From Bacteroidota bacterium (GTDB lineage: Bacteria > Bacteroidota > Bacteroidia > B-17B0 > Aurantibacillaceae), in the NCBI GenBank assembly GCA_018267825.1, contig JAFDXR010000020.1, positions 62,001 to 126,000 of the forward strand: a stretch of DNA of 64,000 bases, in the 5' to 3' direction. Every line of letters begins with the position of its first letter. Positions within the stretch are counted from its first letter, which is position 1. Below are positions 43,259 through 52,499 of this stretch, piece after piece. Under the pieces are notes generated by a model. The model did not search any database and had not been told where the DNA came from. It saw only the letters and a program-made list of their open reading frames with translations. A program made the position numbers and the translations under genes.

Positions 43259-44010
43259 CATTCATAGGTACCGGTACATCCCAGGGAGTTCCTGTTATAG
43301 CCTGCAATTGCGAGGTCTGTAAATCTTCCGATCCCCGTGATCAGCGTCTGCGCACATCCGTTCTTATAGAGAGTGCAGATACGCGTATAGCCATTGATGC
43401 GGGTCCGGATTTTCGCCAGCAATTGCTGCGTGAAAGCGTGAAGAAACTCGATGCTGTTGTATTTACCCACGAACATAAAGATCATATTGCAGGCCTGGAC
43501 GAAGTGCGTGCTTTCAATTATTTCAACCGCATGCGTATGCCTGCTTATGCCACGCCGCGTGTTCAGCAGGCGATTCGTCGTGAATTTGCCTATGCTTTTT
43601 CCGAAGAGAAATATCCGGGTATTCCCGAAATTGACCTGTATGATATCGGCGACGATCCTTTTTCAGTAGGGGATATTAACCTGGTTCCGATCAATGTGCT
43701 GCATTATAAACTTCCTGTAAAAGCCTTTCGTATCGGTAACTTCACCTACATTACCGATGCCAATTTTATTTCGGAAGCGGAAAAAGAGAAAATCAAAGGA
43801 TCTGAAATTATCGTCGTGAATGCACTTCGCCGCGAACTGCATGTGTCCCATTTTACACTTCACCAGGCTATTGAACTGATGGAGGAACTGAAACCCCGCA
43901 AGGCTTATCTCACACATATTTCACATCAATTGGGGAAACATGAATCGGTTTCCGGGGAGCTTCCGGGGTTTATTGAACTGGCTTACGACGGACTAAAAAT
44001 TGAAATCTGA
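43249..44010 (+). CDS. PhnP-like MBL-fold phosphodiesterase, TTG start
   Basis: The 253-aa protein reads from a TTG at 43249 inside the end of the rhomboid gene; the first residues MVVTFIGTGTSQGVPV fit the family start, so the rare start is likely real. It has the metal-binding H74-x-H76-x-D78-H79 motif, an early CNCEVC cysteine cluster (C19, C21, C24) as in PhnP-type proteins that bind an extra zinc, and late ITDANFI and LTHISHQLGKH motifs. The family hydrolyses cyclic or phosphonate-derived phosphodiesters. It converges on the next gene with a 6-bp gap. Confidence 0.85.
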   Translation: MVVTFIGTGTSQGVPVIACNCEVCKSSDPRDQRLRTSVLIESADTRIAIDAGPDFRQQLLRESVKKLDAVVFTHEHKDHIAGLDEVRAFNYFNRMRMPAYATPRVQQAIRREFAYAFSEEKYPGIPEIDLYDIGDDPFSVGDINLVPINVLHYKLPVKAFRIGNFTYITDANFISEAEKEKIKGSEIIVVNALRRELHVSHFTLHQAIELMEELKPRKAYLTHISHQLGKHESVSGELPGFIELAYDGLKIEI

Positions 44011-44016
44011 CCTGAT

Positions 44017-44856
44017 TTATTTAACGTAGGAAACGGTTACATTGAAGGCCAGTCCGCCCCCGCGTATCCGGCTCCATTTCATGAACTTGGTAACCCTCAC
44101 ATAAGAGGGTTCACTGACTTCGCCCGAAAAACAAAATGATTTCATGTTTATTTTATCTTCCAGGCATTCCAGGCTGATGAAAAAATCTTCGTCGGTATGA
44201 ATGAAATAGTCTTTTAAATTCACTTTCACAGGTCCTTCTTTCACCGCCGTTTTAAACACGATAGACCTGTTCATGAGATTATCTCCCGGCATGCCATTCT
44301 CCCTGGCTTTATAAAAATTGAGACGAAATGTGAGCGAATCATTCAGGGTATTTTTGATGATGTAGAAATTGAAATCTTCCATGTAAACGGTTTGCCCTTT
44401 GCTGTGATGGGCCATAATGGCCGATTCCTGGCCTTTCCAGTTGGTTTCTTCACCACCATAAGCCGAGCAGTTTGTTTTGTTGAATTTCTGCACGCCTAAA
44501 ATCTTCTGCATGCTTTTTCCGGGTTTTACATTCACCGTCGTTAGCTGCACAGCTTCGGGTTTCAGTTCTATGGTTATGGGTTTAGCGGGAGACAGATGGC
44601 TGATAGCGAAACCACTGCTTTTATATCCGATAGCCGAAAACTTAAGACTGTCATTGGATGTGCCTGCAGGGATGTTTAATTCAAAAACACCTTTTTCGTC
44701 GCATACTGTTCCAATGGGTTTGTCTTTAATCCCTACAGTGGCATAGGCTACAGGAAGTGTGCTTTGCTTATCGGTAACAACGCCGCGTATGGTCATTTGC
44801 GCATGCCCCCACAGGGTGAAACACATCAGCAAAAGAATCCGGCAGCAGGTTTTCAT
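44017..44856 (-). CDS. Exported carboxypeptidase-regulatory-like surface protein
   Basis: The 279-aa protein has a signal peptide (about 1-19, ending LWGHAQ). The regulatory-like beta-sandwich (about 22-100: TIRGVVTDKQSTLPVAYATVGIKD start, then CDEKGVFELNI, quoted in part) is followed by about 170 residues of strand-rich sequence ending LAFNVTVSYVK. There is no TonB plug or catalytic motif. It is the last gene of a minus-strand cassette and lies one base after the alpha/beta-hydrolase gene. The function is unknown; a cell-surface role is inferred from export. Confidence 0.7.
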   Translation of the reverse strand: MKTCCRILLLMCFTLWGHAQMTIRGVVTDKQSTLPVAYATVGIKDKPIGTVCDEKGVFELNIPAGTSNDSLKFSAIGYKSSGFAISHLSPAKPITIELKPEAVQLTTVNVKPGKSMQKILGVQKFNKTNCSAYGGEETNWKGQESAIMAHHSKGQTVYMEDFNFYIIKNTLNDSLTFRLNFYKARENGMPGDNLMNRSIVFKTAVKEGPVKVNLKDYFIHTDEDFFISLECLEDKINMKSFCFSGEVSEPSYVRVTKFMKWSRIRGGGLAFNVTVSYVK

Positions 44857-44857
44857 G

Positions 44858-46174
44858 TTAATGCAGTTTTAAAAAGTCAGCAATATCATCTATAACGGCC
44901 TGGGGAATATGTCTTGGAATGTCGTAGTCGGCAGGGCCCGGCTTGCTGCTGCCCTCTATGAATAAATGCGTGAGCTCCGGATACGATTTAAAAGATACAT
45001 TCGGATGATCTTTCAGTGCCTGTTTCCAGCCATCAAACTCCGTCATCCTGACCTGGTAGTCGCGCTCTCCGTTCATAATTAAAATGGGGAGTTTCAGGCT
45101 TTGTGCGGTTGCCACCTGGTTATAATCCATGAAGCTTTTCCAGTAATACAGGTTGGCACCCATCAATGGCATTGTCGCCGCTTTTGCATCGGGATGTTTT
45201 ATTTTATCGGCCATCCATTTCACGGCTGTGATATTCATTTGTTCGGCGGTACTGATGGAGTCATCGAGCCCGGCCAGGTATTCTATTTGTTCAGGAATAA
45301 TATCAACAATAGAGCGGGTTGGACCGGCCATCATCACTATTGCTTTTAGCCTGGGTTCAAGTTCTGCTATTTTAGGAGCACACATAGCGCCCTGGCTGTG
45401 ACCGACAAGATAGACTCTTGTGGTGTCAATGAATGTATAGGTTTTGATATGCCTCACGGCATCTACAGCATCGTTCATGGTTTCTGTATAAATCGTCATG
45501 CTATCGCTGCGGGGTTTCATATCATAGGTATGTGCAAAGGTGCGCTTGTCGTAGCGGAAAACAGCAAAGCCTTTTTGCGATAGCCCCTGGGCCAGATCAC
45601 GAAAACATTTATTAGGTCCCATGGTTTCATCGCGGTCATTAGGGCCTGAGCCATGCACGAGAATCACTACAGGGAGTTTTTTGCTGGTGTCTGAAAACGA
45701 GATGCTGGCCCCAAGCTTAACACCATCGCGGCTTACAAAAGATGTGCTCAGATCAGTAACTTCGGCAAGTCCCTTGTAGCCTTTCAGAATATAAAAGGGT
45801 TGTTCAACCGCTTTGCCGGTATGTATCTGCTGTATTTGCATCTGTTCATTGAAGAGGATGTACAACACAACAGTGTCATTTTTAAAACGGATGTATTGCG
45901 CTGTTTTGGTTTTGCAACCTTCCTGATCTTCTTCGTAACGCAACATTTTTTTTATTTTTCCATGCGATTCAAGGGCTGTTGCGATGGTTTGCATGGATTG
46001 TCCGCGAACCAGTTTGCCAAGACCTGTTGTATCAAACATGGTATTGATAGCAGAAAGATGGCCGCTTTTCATATGATTGAAAACCTCCATGCTCTTTTTC
46101 TGATACGGGCTGTTTTGCGCCGGAAGTATCAGCCGGAAAAAAACAAAAAAAGTAAGAAAGAGTGATTTAAACAT
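44858..46174 (-). CDS. Exported alpha/beta hydrolase with N-terminal DUF3887-like domain
   Basis: The 438-aa protein has a signal peptide (about 1-19, ending ILPAQ). An N-terminal DUF3887-like domain (about 25-115) is followed by an alpha/beta-hydrolase fold: oxyanion ILVHGSGPNDRDETMGPN, nucleophile in VYLVGHSQGAMCAPK (GxSxG), acid in ILIMNGERDYQV and His in YPELTHLFIEG. The catalytic triad is complete, so it is probably an active periplasmic esterase, possibly acting on a xenobiotic or lipid. It is between the TlpA-like gene (3 bp) and the regulatory-like protein (1 bp), suggesting an operon. Confidence 0.88.
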   Translation of the reverse strand: MFKSLFLTFFVFFRLILPAQNSPYQKKSMEVFNHMKSGHLSAINTMFDTTGLGKLVRGQSMQTIATALESHGKIKKMLRYEEDQEGCKTKTAQYIRFKNDTVVLYILFNEQMQIQQIHTGKAVEQPFYILKGYKGLAEVTDLSTSFVSRDGVKLGASISFSDTSKKLPVVILVHGSGPNDRDETMGPNKCFRDLAQGLSQKGFAVFRYDKRTFAHTYDMKPRSDSMTIYTETMNDAVDAVRHIKTYTFIDTTRVYLVGHSQGAMCAPKIAELEPRLKAIVMMAGPTRSIVDIIPEQIEYLAGLDDSISTAEQMNITAVKWMADKIKHPDAKAATMPLMGANLYYWKSFMDYNQVATAQSLKLPILIMNGERDYQVRMTEFDGWKQALKDHPNVSFKSYPELTHLFIEGSSKPGPADYDIPRHIPQAVIDDIADFLKLH

Positions 46175-46177
46175 GAA

Positions 46178-46681
46178 TCAGGGAGTTTGTAGTTTCTTTA
46201 TCTCTTCCACAATCACAGCCTCCGTCAGTTTCTTCTCCAGGAACACTTGCCGGGATTTGTTGCGTGTGGTAATCAGTGTGGCGGGGATCGCACCTGACCA
46301 TTTTTCGGAAACCTGGTTTATAAAGCTGTTGCCGTTTACTTCATCCAGCAAAACAATGTTTGTGGTGTAATTATTTTTCCGGAGAAAGGGGATGAGTTTA
46401 CCAGCCATGTCCTCTTTGAAATCCAGAGACACGAGCAGAACTTTTACCATGCTGTCTTTATACTGGGTATGCAGTTTCTCAAATTCCGGCAATTCGGCTA
46501 CGCAGGGCTTACACCAGGTTGCCCAGAAGTTGACAACATATACCGTGTCGCTTGCATTATGAATACGTTTCAGCAGATCCCCGATTTTATATACCGGTAC
46601 CTGTTGCGCCATCATGCTCCAGGTGCAAAGGCAGAAAATAACAAGGGATCTAATTGTTTTTTTCTTTATAGGTGTATTCAT
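46178..46681 (-). CDS. TlpA-like thiol-disulfide oxidoreductase
   Basis: The 167-aa protein has a signal peptide (about 1-25, ending MMAQ) and a thioredoxin fold with the active-site W-C57-K-P-C60 in FWATWCKPCVAELPEF. This is the ResA/TlpA type of periplasmic reductase, which keeps cysteines reduced for cytochrome or copper-site assembly. It overlaps the end of the upstream SCO gene by 32 bp, so translation is probably coupled; the pair fits a role in copper loading of cytochrome oxidase. Confidence 0.88.
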   Translation of the reverse strand: MNTPIKKKTIRSLVIFCLCTWSMMAQQVPVYKIGDLLKRIHNASDTVYVVNFWATWCKPCVAELPEFEKLHTQYKDSMVKVLLVSLDFKEDMAGKLIPFLRKNNYTTNIVLLDEVNGNSFINQVSEKWSGAIPATLITTRNKSRQVFLEKKLTEAVIVEEIKKLQTP

Positions 46682-47315
46682 CCAGTAAAATATTAATGTC
46701 GGTAATTAAACGAGAAACCTCTGCACTGTCGGTGCCATCATAAAACCCGCGGAGGTGGCGTTCTTTGTCAACCAGTGCAAAATTTTGTGTGTGTATAAAG
46801 TCATCTTCCCCGCCATCGCCTTCTTCGGCATTGAGCAGGTAACTTTTTCGCGCCATTTCATAGAGATGTTTCTTTTCGCCGGTAACAAATAACCAGCGTT
46901 TATCATGCACGCCATGCAGACCGGCGTATTGCTTTAAAACAGAAACACTGTCTTCTTCGGGATCAACGGTGTGCGACAGAATCATAACCGATGGATTGCT
47001 GGCAAATGCTTTGTAAACGCGCTCCAGCTCACCGCTCATAATTGGGCAAATGGAATGGCAGGTGGTAAAAAAGAAATCGCAGACATATATTTTACCCTTT
47101 ACGGTTTGTTCGGTAACTGGTTCATTATACTGGTCTTTGAAAAAAAACGGACTGACCTGATGGAAGACGGTATCTCCCGGGTTTATGCTGTTTTTAGCAC
47201 CAAAATAAGGGAGTGTGCGCATGGGTTTTTGTTCGTGCCGGTTGAAAAAAAACAAGGCAACAAAAATGACCGGGACCAGCAATAAAAGCCAAATATAGTT
47301 TAAATTCGTATTCAC
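46650..47315 (-). CDS. SCO1/SenC-family copper chaperone, GTG start
   Basis: The 221-aa protein has one N-terminal membrane span (about 8-24) and a thioredoxin-like SCO domain. The copper ligands are present: C86 and C90 in TTCHSIC, and H175 in DDFIHTQNF. SCO proteins deliver copper to the Cu-A site of cytochrome c oxidase. The reading frame starts with GTG at 47315; the first ATG-like codons are out of frame. A -7 element (TACCTTTG on the minus strand) ends only four bases before the GTG, so the mRNA would be nearly leaderless if that promoter is used. Confidence 0.88.
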   Translation of the reverse strand: MNTNLNYIWLLLLVPVIFVALFFFNRHEQKPMRTLPYFGAKNSINPGDTVFHQVSPFFFKDQYNEPVTEQTVKGKIYVCDFFFTTCHSICPIMSGELERVYKAFASNPSVMILSHTVDPEEDSVSVLKQYAGLHGVHDKRWLFVTGEKKHLYEMARKSYLLNAEEGDGGEDDFIHTQNFALVDKERHLRGFYDGTDSAEVSRLITDINILLDEYTYKEKNN

Positions 47316-47319
47316 ATCA

Positions 47320-47327
47320 CAAAGGTA
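47320..47327 (-). promoter_or_regulatory. Candidate -7 element for SCO gene, overlapping the kir start
   Basis: The plus-strand CAAAGGTA reads TACCTTTG on the minus strand, four bases from the GTG at 47315 and touching the ATG of the divergent gene at 47327. Only 11 bp separate the two starts. Confidence 0.35.
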
Positions 47328-48286
47328 TGATTAAAGAGATGTTTAGCAACAAAAAGAAAGAGACCGTTGAGCTGGGATTTGGAGCGAAAAACTACAATAG
47401 TTCGGTACGTTTTCTCAATAAAGACGGGTCTGTAAATATAAGAAGGAATGTAGGCGGTTTCCTGGATCGTTTTGATATTTATCACTGGCTGATTTCGATT
47501 TCGTGGAGCCGTTTTTTTGTATTGGTGCTGTTCAGCTATATTGTAGCAAACACCCTGTTTGCCTGTATTTATTATACGATTGGCTCTGAGAGTTTTGGGG
47601 GACTATCGGTAGCAGGCAGTATGGATGCCTTTCTGCAGTTGTTCTTCTTCAGCGCACAAACACTTACCACGGTAGGTTACGGGCATATTTACCCGGCCAC
47701 ATCGCTCACCGGCACTGTGGCGGCGATGGAATCCATGCTTGGTTTGCTTGGCTTTGCCATTGCCACCGGGATTCTTTATGGACGTTTTTCGCGACCGGTG
47801 GCTCATATCGAATACAGCGATAAAGCGGTTGTAGCCCCGTACCGCGATATGACAGCGTTTATGTTTCGCATTGCCAATAAGACCCAGAACGAACTTATTG
47901 AAACGGAATGTCAGCTGGTATTGGCGATTAATAACCCGGAAACAAAACGCCGCGACTTTAACCGCTTGAACCTGGAATTACCCCGCGTTAATTTTCTGCC
48001 ACTCACCTGGACTATTGTACATCCGATCGATGAAAACAGCCCGATGTATGGCATGACCAGCGAGGATCTTTCCAATGGCGATGCCGAATTTATTATTCTC
48101 ATCAAGTCGGTGAACGATACCTATTTCCAGACCGTATATTCGCGCAGTTCCTACAAATTTTCAGAGGTTGTATGGGATGCGAAATTTGTTCCTATTCCGT
48201 CAAAACCGAACAGGGATGGAAGCATCAGTATCAATGTGAAGGATATACACCATTACGAAAGAGTGGAAACCGTATTGAGTGTTTAA
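47327..48286 (+). CDS. Inward-rectifier potassium channel (KirBac-like)
   Basis: The 319-aa protein has two membrane helices (about 63-84 and 132-152) flanking a pore loop with selectivity filter TVGYGH at 115-120, and a C-terminal beta-sandwich (about 160-310) with FRIANKTQNELIE, LPLTWTIVHPIDENSP and RSSYKFSEVVWDAKF motifs characteristic of Kir channels (quoted in part). It conducts K+ across the inner membrane. It diverges from the SCO gene with only 11 bp between starts. ATG at 47339 is an alternative start. Confidence 0.92.
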   Translation: MIKEMFSNKKKETVELGFGAKNYNSSVRFLNKDGSVNIRRNVGGFLDRFDIYHWLISISWSRFFVLVLFSYIVANTLFACIYYTIGSESFGGLSVAGSMDAFLQLFFFSAQTLTTVGYGHIYPATSLTGTVAAMESMLGLLGFAIATGILYGRFSRPVAHIEYSDKAVVAPYRDMTAFMFRIANKTQNELIETECQLVLAINNPETKRRDFNRLNLELPRVNFLPLTWTIVHPIDENSPMYGMTSEDLSNGDAEFIILIKSVNDTYFQTVYSRSSYKFSEVVWDAKFVPIPSKPNRDGSISINVKDIHHYERVETVLSV

Positions 48287-48375
48287 CTTACTTTACATTT
48301 TTTTAACGAGTTCATGTGACTTTTGCGTTTCACAGTCGTTATTATTTCTTTTTCTTTGCGTATTCATACGTGTCT

Positions 48376-51138
48376 ATGCTCAAACCACTACTCAGGCAGC
48401 TGATCTGCGTTTGTATTGCTTCGCTTATTCCTGCCCTGGCTCTGGGGCAAAACATCAGTATTGGCGGTAATGTACAGGATACCATCGAAAAGGCTCCCCT
48501 TCGCAATGCCGTTGTTGTTGTTTCGCGTTTGCTCGATTCCACGCTGGTTACTTTCACACGAACCGATGCCAATGGATTTTTTAAAATCAAAGGCTTGCCC
48601 ATAGACACCTATCAGGTAGTGGTTTCGCATCCAAAATTCAACGATCAGCCTTTTTTTATTTTCGGTAACAAAAAAGAAACGGAATATGATTTTGGGAAGA
48701 TTATCCTCCCCACCAAAGACCATAACCTCAATGAAGTGGTCATTTTTGCGTATAAAGATCCCGTATATTATAAAGGCGATACCCTTATTTATGCCGCCGA
48801 TTCCTTTAAAACCAAAGCTAATGCCACAGTGGAAGACCTGTTGAAAAAACTCCCGGGGATTAAGGTAGATGCCCAGGGGAAGATTACCTCCCAGGGTAAA
48901 TCTGTTGACCAGGTGTTGGTTGATGGTGATGAGTTTTTCGGGACGGACCCTACTGTAGCCACCAAAAACCTGAATGCCAGTGCCATCGAATCGGTGCAGG
49001 TTTACGATAAGAAAAAAGAAGATGCTACATCCGATAAGGGCGAGGAAACTGTCAAGGTAATGAACCTTAAACTGAAGGAAGATGCCAAAAAAGGCTATTT
49101 CGGAAAAGTGAGTGGCGCCTCCGATTTTCAGAAGTTCTATGAAGGAGAACTACTGGCCAACCGATTTAAGAATAAACAGAAGATCTCAGTTTTCGGTTTA
49201 GCCAGTAATACGCCAAAATCATCGCTTGGCTGGAATGATGTGTTTAAATACGGCCTCGATAATGAAATGAATACAGGCATGAGCGATGAAGGTGATACGT
49301 ATTATTATATGAACAATAACCGGAATCAGGGGATTCCACAGACCCTGAAAAGTGGGTTTTATTACGCAGATAAATTATTTAATAAAACAAAAATCAATGC
49401 GAATTATACCTATGGGAATAATCAGCTTAATACCAAATCCGATACAAAATCACAGTATTTTCTGCAGGATACAAGCTACATTACAAATAATGAAGTGGTC
49501 ACCCTGCAGAAAAATCAATCGCATGCGTTTAATTTTAATGTCACACAGCCTATCGATTCACTCACCGAACTGCAGGTTAAATCGGCCCTGAAATATTCCC
49601 TCACAGATGAAAATCAGCTGAACCTCACAGACTTCAATACCATTACCAATGAGCTGACCCGGCAGACAAATATCTCCAACGTGAAGCATGCCGAAAACTA
49701 CGATATTACCAACAACCTGAAGCTTACCCGTAATTTCAAAAAGAAAGACCGAATCCTTACTATTCTGTACAACCAGCAGTACTCCGACCTGAGCTCAACC
49801 GGGAAATTGAAAACGGACAATATTTTCTTTTCCGGCTCCATGCTGAATTCCTATATCGATCAGCGCAAAACGGGAGGAACCAATAGCCAATCCCATAGCC
49901 CTTCTCTCCTTTTTGTGGAACCGCTTACCAAAAAGATCAAACTTGAATTTTCCTACGACTATATTTATACAAACAACAAACAGGATAAATTTACCTACAA
50001 CAGCACCAACGGTGAGTATACCCTCCTGGACTCCCTGTACACCAATAACTTCAGGACCCTGAAGCAAACCAACCGCGCGGGACTTAAGTTCATATATGAG
50101 GTTAAGAAATACCGTATTGCCTTTGGCGGGCGTTTCCGGAATGTGTCCATTCATAATGAAAACGTTTTTAAAAACTCACTGATCAATCAGAATGTTAATA
50201 ATGTGCTGCCTTATGCCGGCATCCGTTATAAATTCTCAGATAATAAAAACCTGAGTGTAAATTATTATACCGGCTCCGAACAACCTTCGGTAAGCCAGTT
50301 GCAACCGGTGAAAGATAATACCAATCCCAATTTTATCAATATCGGGAACCCTTCACTGTTACCAACATTTCAGCACCATGTAGAACTTAACTACTACTCA
50401 TTCAAGCCTGTCAGCGGTAAGTACAGCTGGCTGGGATTCTATGGAAACCAGACTGACAATGCATTCTCATCTGCCACATCGTACGATAGCATTGGTCGTA
50501 CTGTGTCGCAGACCATCAACGTCAATGGAAATATAAATGCCAATGCATACGCTGGGATGAACTGGCCTTTCCTTTCCAAAAAACTGGTGGTGAGTCCGAA
50601 TATGGATGCCAGCTATAACAAATACAAAAATTATATCAATGGCCTGCAGAATATCACACAAACGCGCAGCGTGACAGGGAACCTGGAGCTAAGTTACGAT
50701 CTCGATAAATTTTCAGCGACCGTTTCGGGGTCCTATTCCTATAACGATCCGAAATCAACGATCAACAGCCAGAGTAACAAACCTTATTCCTCGCAGCAGT
50801 ACTACGGAAAAGTAAGCGCCAAGCTTCCGCTTAAATTCGGTCTTGAAACCGAAGCTACATATCACGTCAACAACCGGCTAAATCAGGGATATAATATCAA
50901 TTACCTGGTTTGGAATGCATCTGCTTCCAAATCTTTCTTCAAAAAGGAAAGCCTGATCGTATCATTCCATGCATTCGATATGTTGAACCAGAACATCAGC
51001 GTGAACCGTAATGTGCAGAGCAACATTATTACAGATACCAAAACCAATATTATTTCCAGGTATTTCCTGTTACGCTTAACCTATAAATTTACCAGCAATA
51101 AAACCGAAGGCGGCAACGATGATGAAGGCGATTTTTAA
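48376..51138 (+). CDS. TonB-dependent-receptor-like outer-membrane beta-barrel
   Basis: A 920-aa protein. The start at 48376 gives a signal peptide ending ALALGQ (about 1-24). It carries a carboxypeptidase-regulatory-like domain (about 27-105, NVQDTIEKAPLRNAVV and TDANGFFKIKGLP), a plug-like segment (about 140-215, VEDLLKKLPGIKVDAQGK, VDGDEFFG) and a long barrel of about 650 residues ending YFLLRLTYKFTSNK. A TonB box is not obvious and the length is near the lower range for SusC-type receptors; these OMP_b-brl forms are common in Bacteroidota. The 3' end overlaps the GLPGLI gene by 20 bp. Confidence 0.88.
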   Translation: MLKPLLRQLICVCIASLIPALALGQNISIGGNVQDTIEKAPLRNAVVVVSRLLDSTLVTFTRTDANGFFKIKGLPIDTYQVVVSHPKFNDQPFFIFGNKKETEYDFGKIILPTKDHNLNEVVIFAYKDPVYYKGDTLIYAADSFKTKANATVEDLLKKLPGIKVDAQGKITSQGKSVDQVLVDGDEFFGTDPTVATKNLNASAIESVQVYDKKKEDATSDKGEETVKVMNLKLKEDAKKGYFGKVSGASDFQKFYEGELLANRFKNKQKISVFGLASNTPKSSLGWNDVFKYGLDNEMNTGMSDEGDTYYYMNNNRNQGIPQTLKSGFYYADKLFNKTKINANYTYGNNQLNTKSDTKSQYFLQDTSYITNNEVVTLQKNQSHAFNFNVTQPIDSLTELQVKSALKYSLTDENQLNLTDFNTITNELTRQTNISNVKHAENYDITNNLKLTRNFKKKDRILTILYNQQYSDLSSTGKLKTDNIFFSGSMLNSYIDQRKTGGTNSQSHSPSLLFVEPLTKKIKLEFSYDYIYTNNKQDKFTYNSTNGEYTLLDSLYTNNFRTLKQTNRAGLKFIYEVKKYRIAFGGRFRNVSIHNENVFKNSLINQNVNNVLPYAGIRYKFSDNKNLSVNYYTGSEQPSVSQLQPVKDNTNPNFINIGNPSLLPTFQHHVELNYYSFKPVSGKYSWLGFYGNQTDNAFSSATSYDSIGRTVSQTINVNGNINANAYAGMNWPFLSKKLVVSPNMDASYNKYKNYINGLQNITQTRSVTGNLELSYDLDKFSATVSGSYSYNDPKSTINSQSNKPYSSQQYYGKVSAKLPLKFGLETEATYHVNNRLNQGYNINYLVWNASASKSFFKKESLIVSFHAFDMLNQNISVNRNVQSNIITDTKTNIISRYFLLRLTYKFTSNKTEGGNDDEGDF

Positions 51139-51859
51139 ACATAAACAGATACATGGAATCCTCTTCTGCCTGCTCATTTCTGTGAGCATGCTTGGACAAA
51201 TTACGTACGGAAAAATCACCTATGAGCGCAAAACCAACCTGTATAAGCGTTTCAAAGACTGGCCCGATGTAAAGGAATGGATTAAGGAATCCGATAAATC
51301 CAAGGTCGATATTTTTGAATTGTATTTCAATGATACCCTCACGGCCTTTAAGCCCCAGGAAAGCGACATCAAAGAGCAACTCGACTGGGCAACAGTTAAA
51401 AATGTAGTATATCAGAACACGAAAGAAAACAAACGCATCACGTTCAAAAAAATATGGGGCGAAGAATTTATCATGCAGGATAGCCTCTGGAAACGCCGGT
51501 GGAAAATAACAGACAGTAAACGGGTGATCTGTGGTTACACATGCCGTAAGGCTGTATGGCAGGCCAACGATAGTACACGTATATACGCATGGTATTGCAA
51601 TGAAATCGAAAATTCAATCGGCCCGGAAAGCTTCAGTGGCTTGCCCGGCGCTATCCTGGGCCTTGCAACCGAGGATGGAGGCGTTATTTACTTTGCCAAA
51701 AGTGTGGAAGTCATTAAACCGGATCCGTTGAAGATGCTACCCGGGAAGATCAGGCAGAAAATATATGCAACCTCCGAATTAAAAGCCCAGCTCGAAAAAG
51801 ATTTCGGAAAAGAAAAATGGGGAAAAGTAATGATTGCCAATAATTTTGGAGTCTGGTAA
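51119..51859 (+). CDS. GLPGLI-family exported protein
   Basis: The 246-aa protein has a signal peptide (about 1-26, ending SMLGQ) and the family core: ITYGKITYERKTN, a GYTCRKAVW central motif, WYCNEIENSIGPESFSGLPGAILGLATEDG (short part quoted) in which the name-giving GLPG(L/A)I is present, and the usual IYFAKSVEV strand. The function of the family is unknown, but it is often encoded with a receptor-like barrel, as here. The start lies inside the receptor gene's last codons (20-bp overlap), giving translational coupling. Confidence 0.88.
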   Translation: MMKAIFKHKQIHGILFCLLISVSMLGQITYGKITYERKTNLYKRFKDWPDVKEWIKESDKSKVDIFELYFNDTLTAFKPQESDIKEQLDWATVKNVVYQNTKENKRITFKKIWGEEFIMQDSLWKRRWKITDSKRVICGYTCRKAVWQANDSTRIYAWYCNEIENSIGPESFSGLPGAILGLATEDGGVIYFAKSVEVIKPDPLKMLPGKIRQKIYATSELKAQLEKDFGKEKWGKVMIANNFGVW

Positions 51860-51884
51860 CCGTTGTTTATTTTGCAGGTCATTC

Positions 51885-52499
51885 ATGAGGGTATTCTGTT
51901 TCATATTCATTTCACTTATTTACACCTCTGTTTTTGCGCAGGACAAAAAGGATAAAGAAACTTCTGTTCCAAAAACACAGGTGTTTATCGGGGCACAGCA
52001 GAGTATTCAGGTTGATGCGGGAGCCAAGCCGGTGAGTCATGATGTTATAAATGTATCTACATTGTGGTGCCGTTTCATACCGTCAAATAATCAACTGAGC
52101 CTGGCTGCCGGACCATCTTTTGCTTCTTTGAGCGGGTTTAATAATAGTCTTTTCGGCGGCTCCGTCAATCTGCAGGTATTGTTTGCCAAACAACCTTACA
52201 ATACGCTGATGCTTGATATGGGGCTTCGGATACTTGGAAATAAATATCCGGAAAACACGTATCCGTATTCAACCGGAAAGTACCGGTACAACTCGGCAAG
52301 CCTGGGGCTTGGTTATAAACGGACTTTCGGTAAAAACAAACGCCTGTTCCTTTCGCTCATTGCAGATGCCTGTCTCAATATATATACATCGGTTCTCAGC
52401 GAATCGGCACCCGGGCCGCACAGCTCCTCAGGGAGTAATTACTCCTCGGTCAGGTTACTTCCGGCCGCTTCGTTCGAAATAGCTTACAGGCTTAATTGA
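51885..52499 (+). CDS. Small outer-membrane beta-barrel protein
   Basis: A 204-aa protein. The start at 51885 ([15 protein letters not shown]) gives a signal peptide ending VFAQ; the longer ORF from 51834 lacks one. Amphipathic strands ([59 protein letters not shown] at the end; short parts quoted) suggest an eight- to ten-stranded barrel. The family is not recognised. It follows the GLPGLI gene by 25 bp and its stop overlaps the end of aroC by 8 bp on the other strand. Confidence 0.72.
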   Translation: MRVFCFIFISLIYTSVFAQDKKDKETSVPKTQVFIGAQQSIQVDAGAKPVSHDVINVSTLWCRFIPSNNQLSLAAGPSFASLSGFNNSLFGGSVNLQVLFAKQPYNTLMLDMGLRILGNKYPENTYPYSTGKYRYNSASLGLGYKRTFGKNKRLFLSLIADACLNIYTSVLSESAPGPHSSSGSNYSSVRLLPAASFEIAYRLN

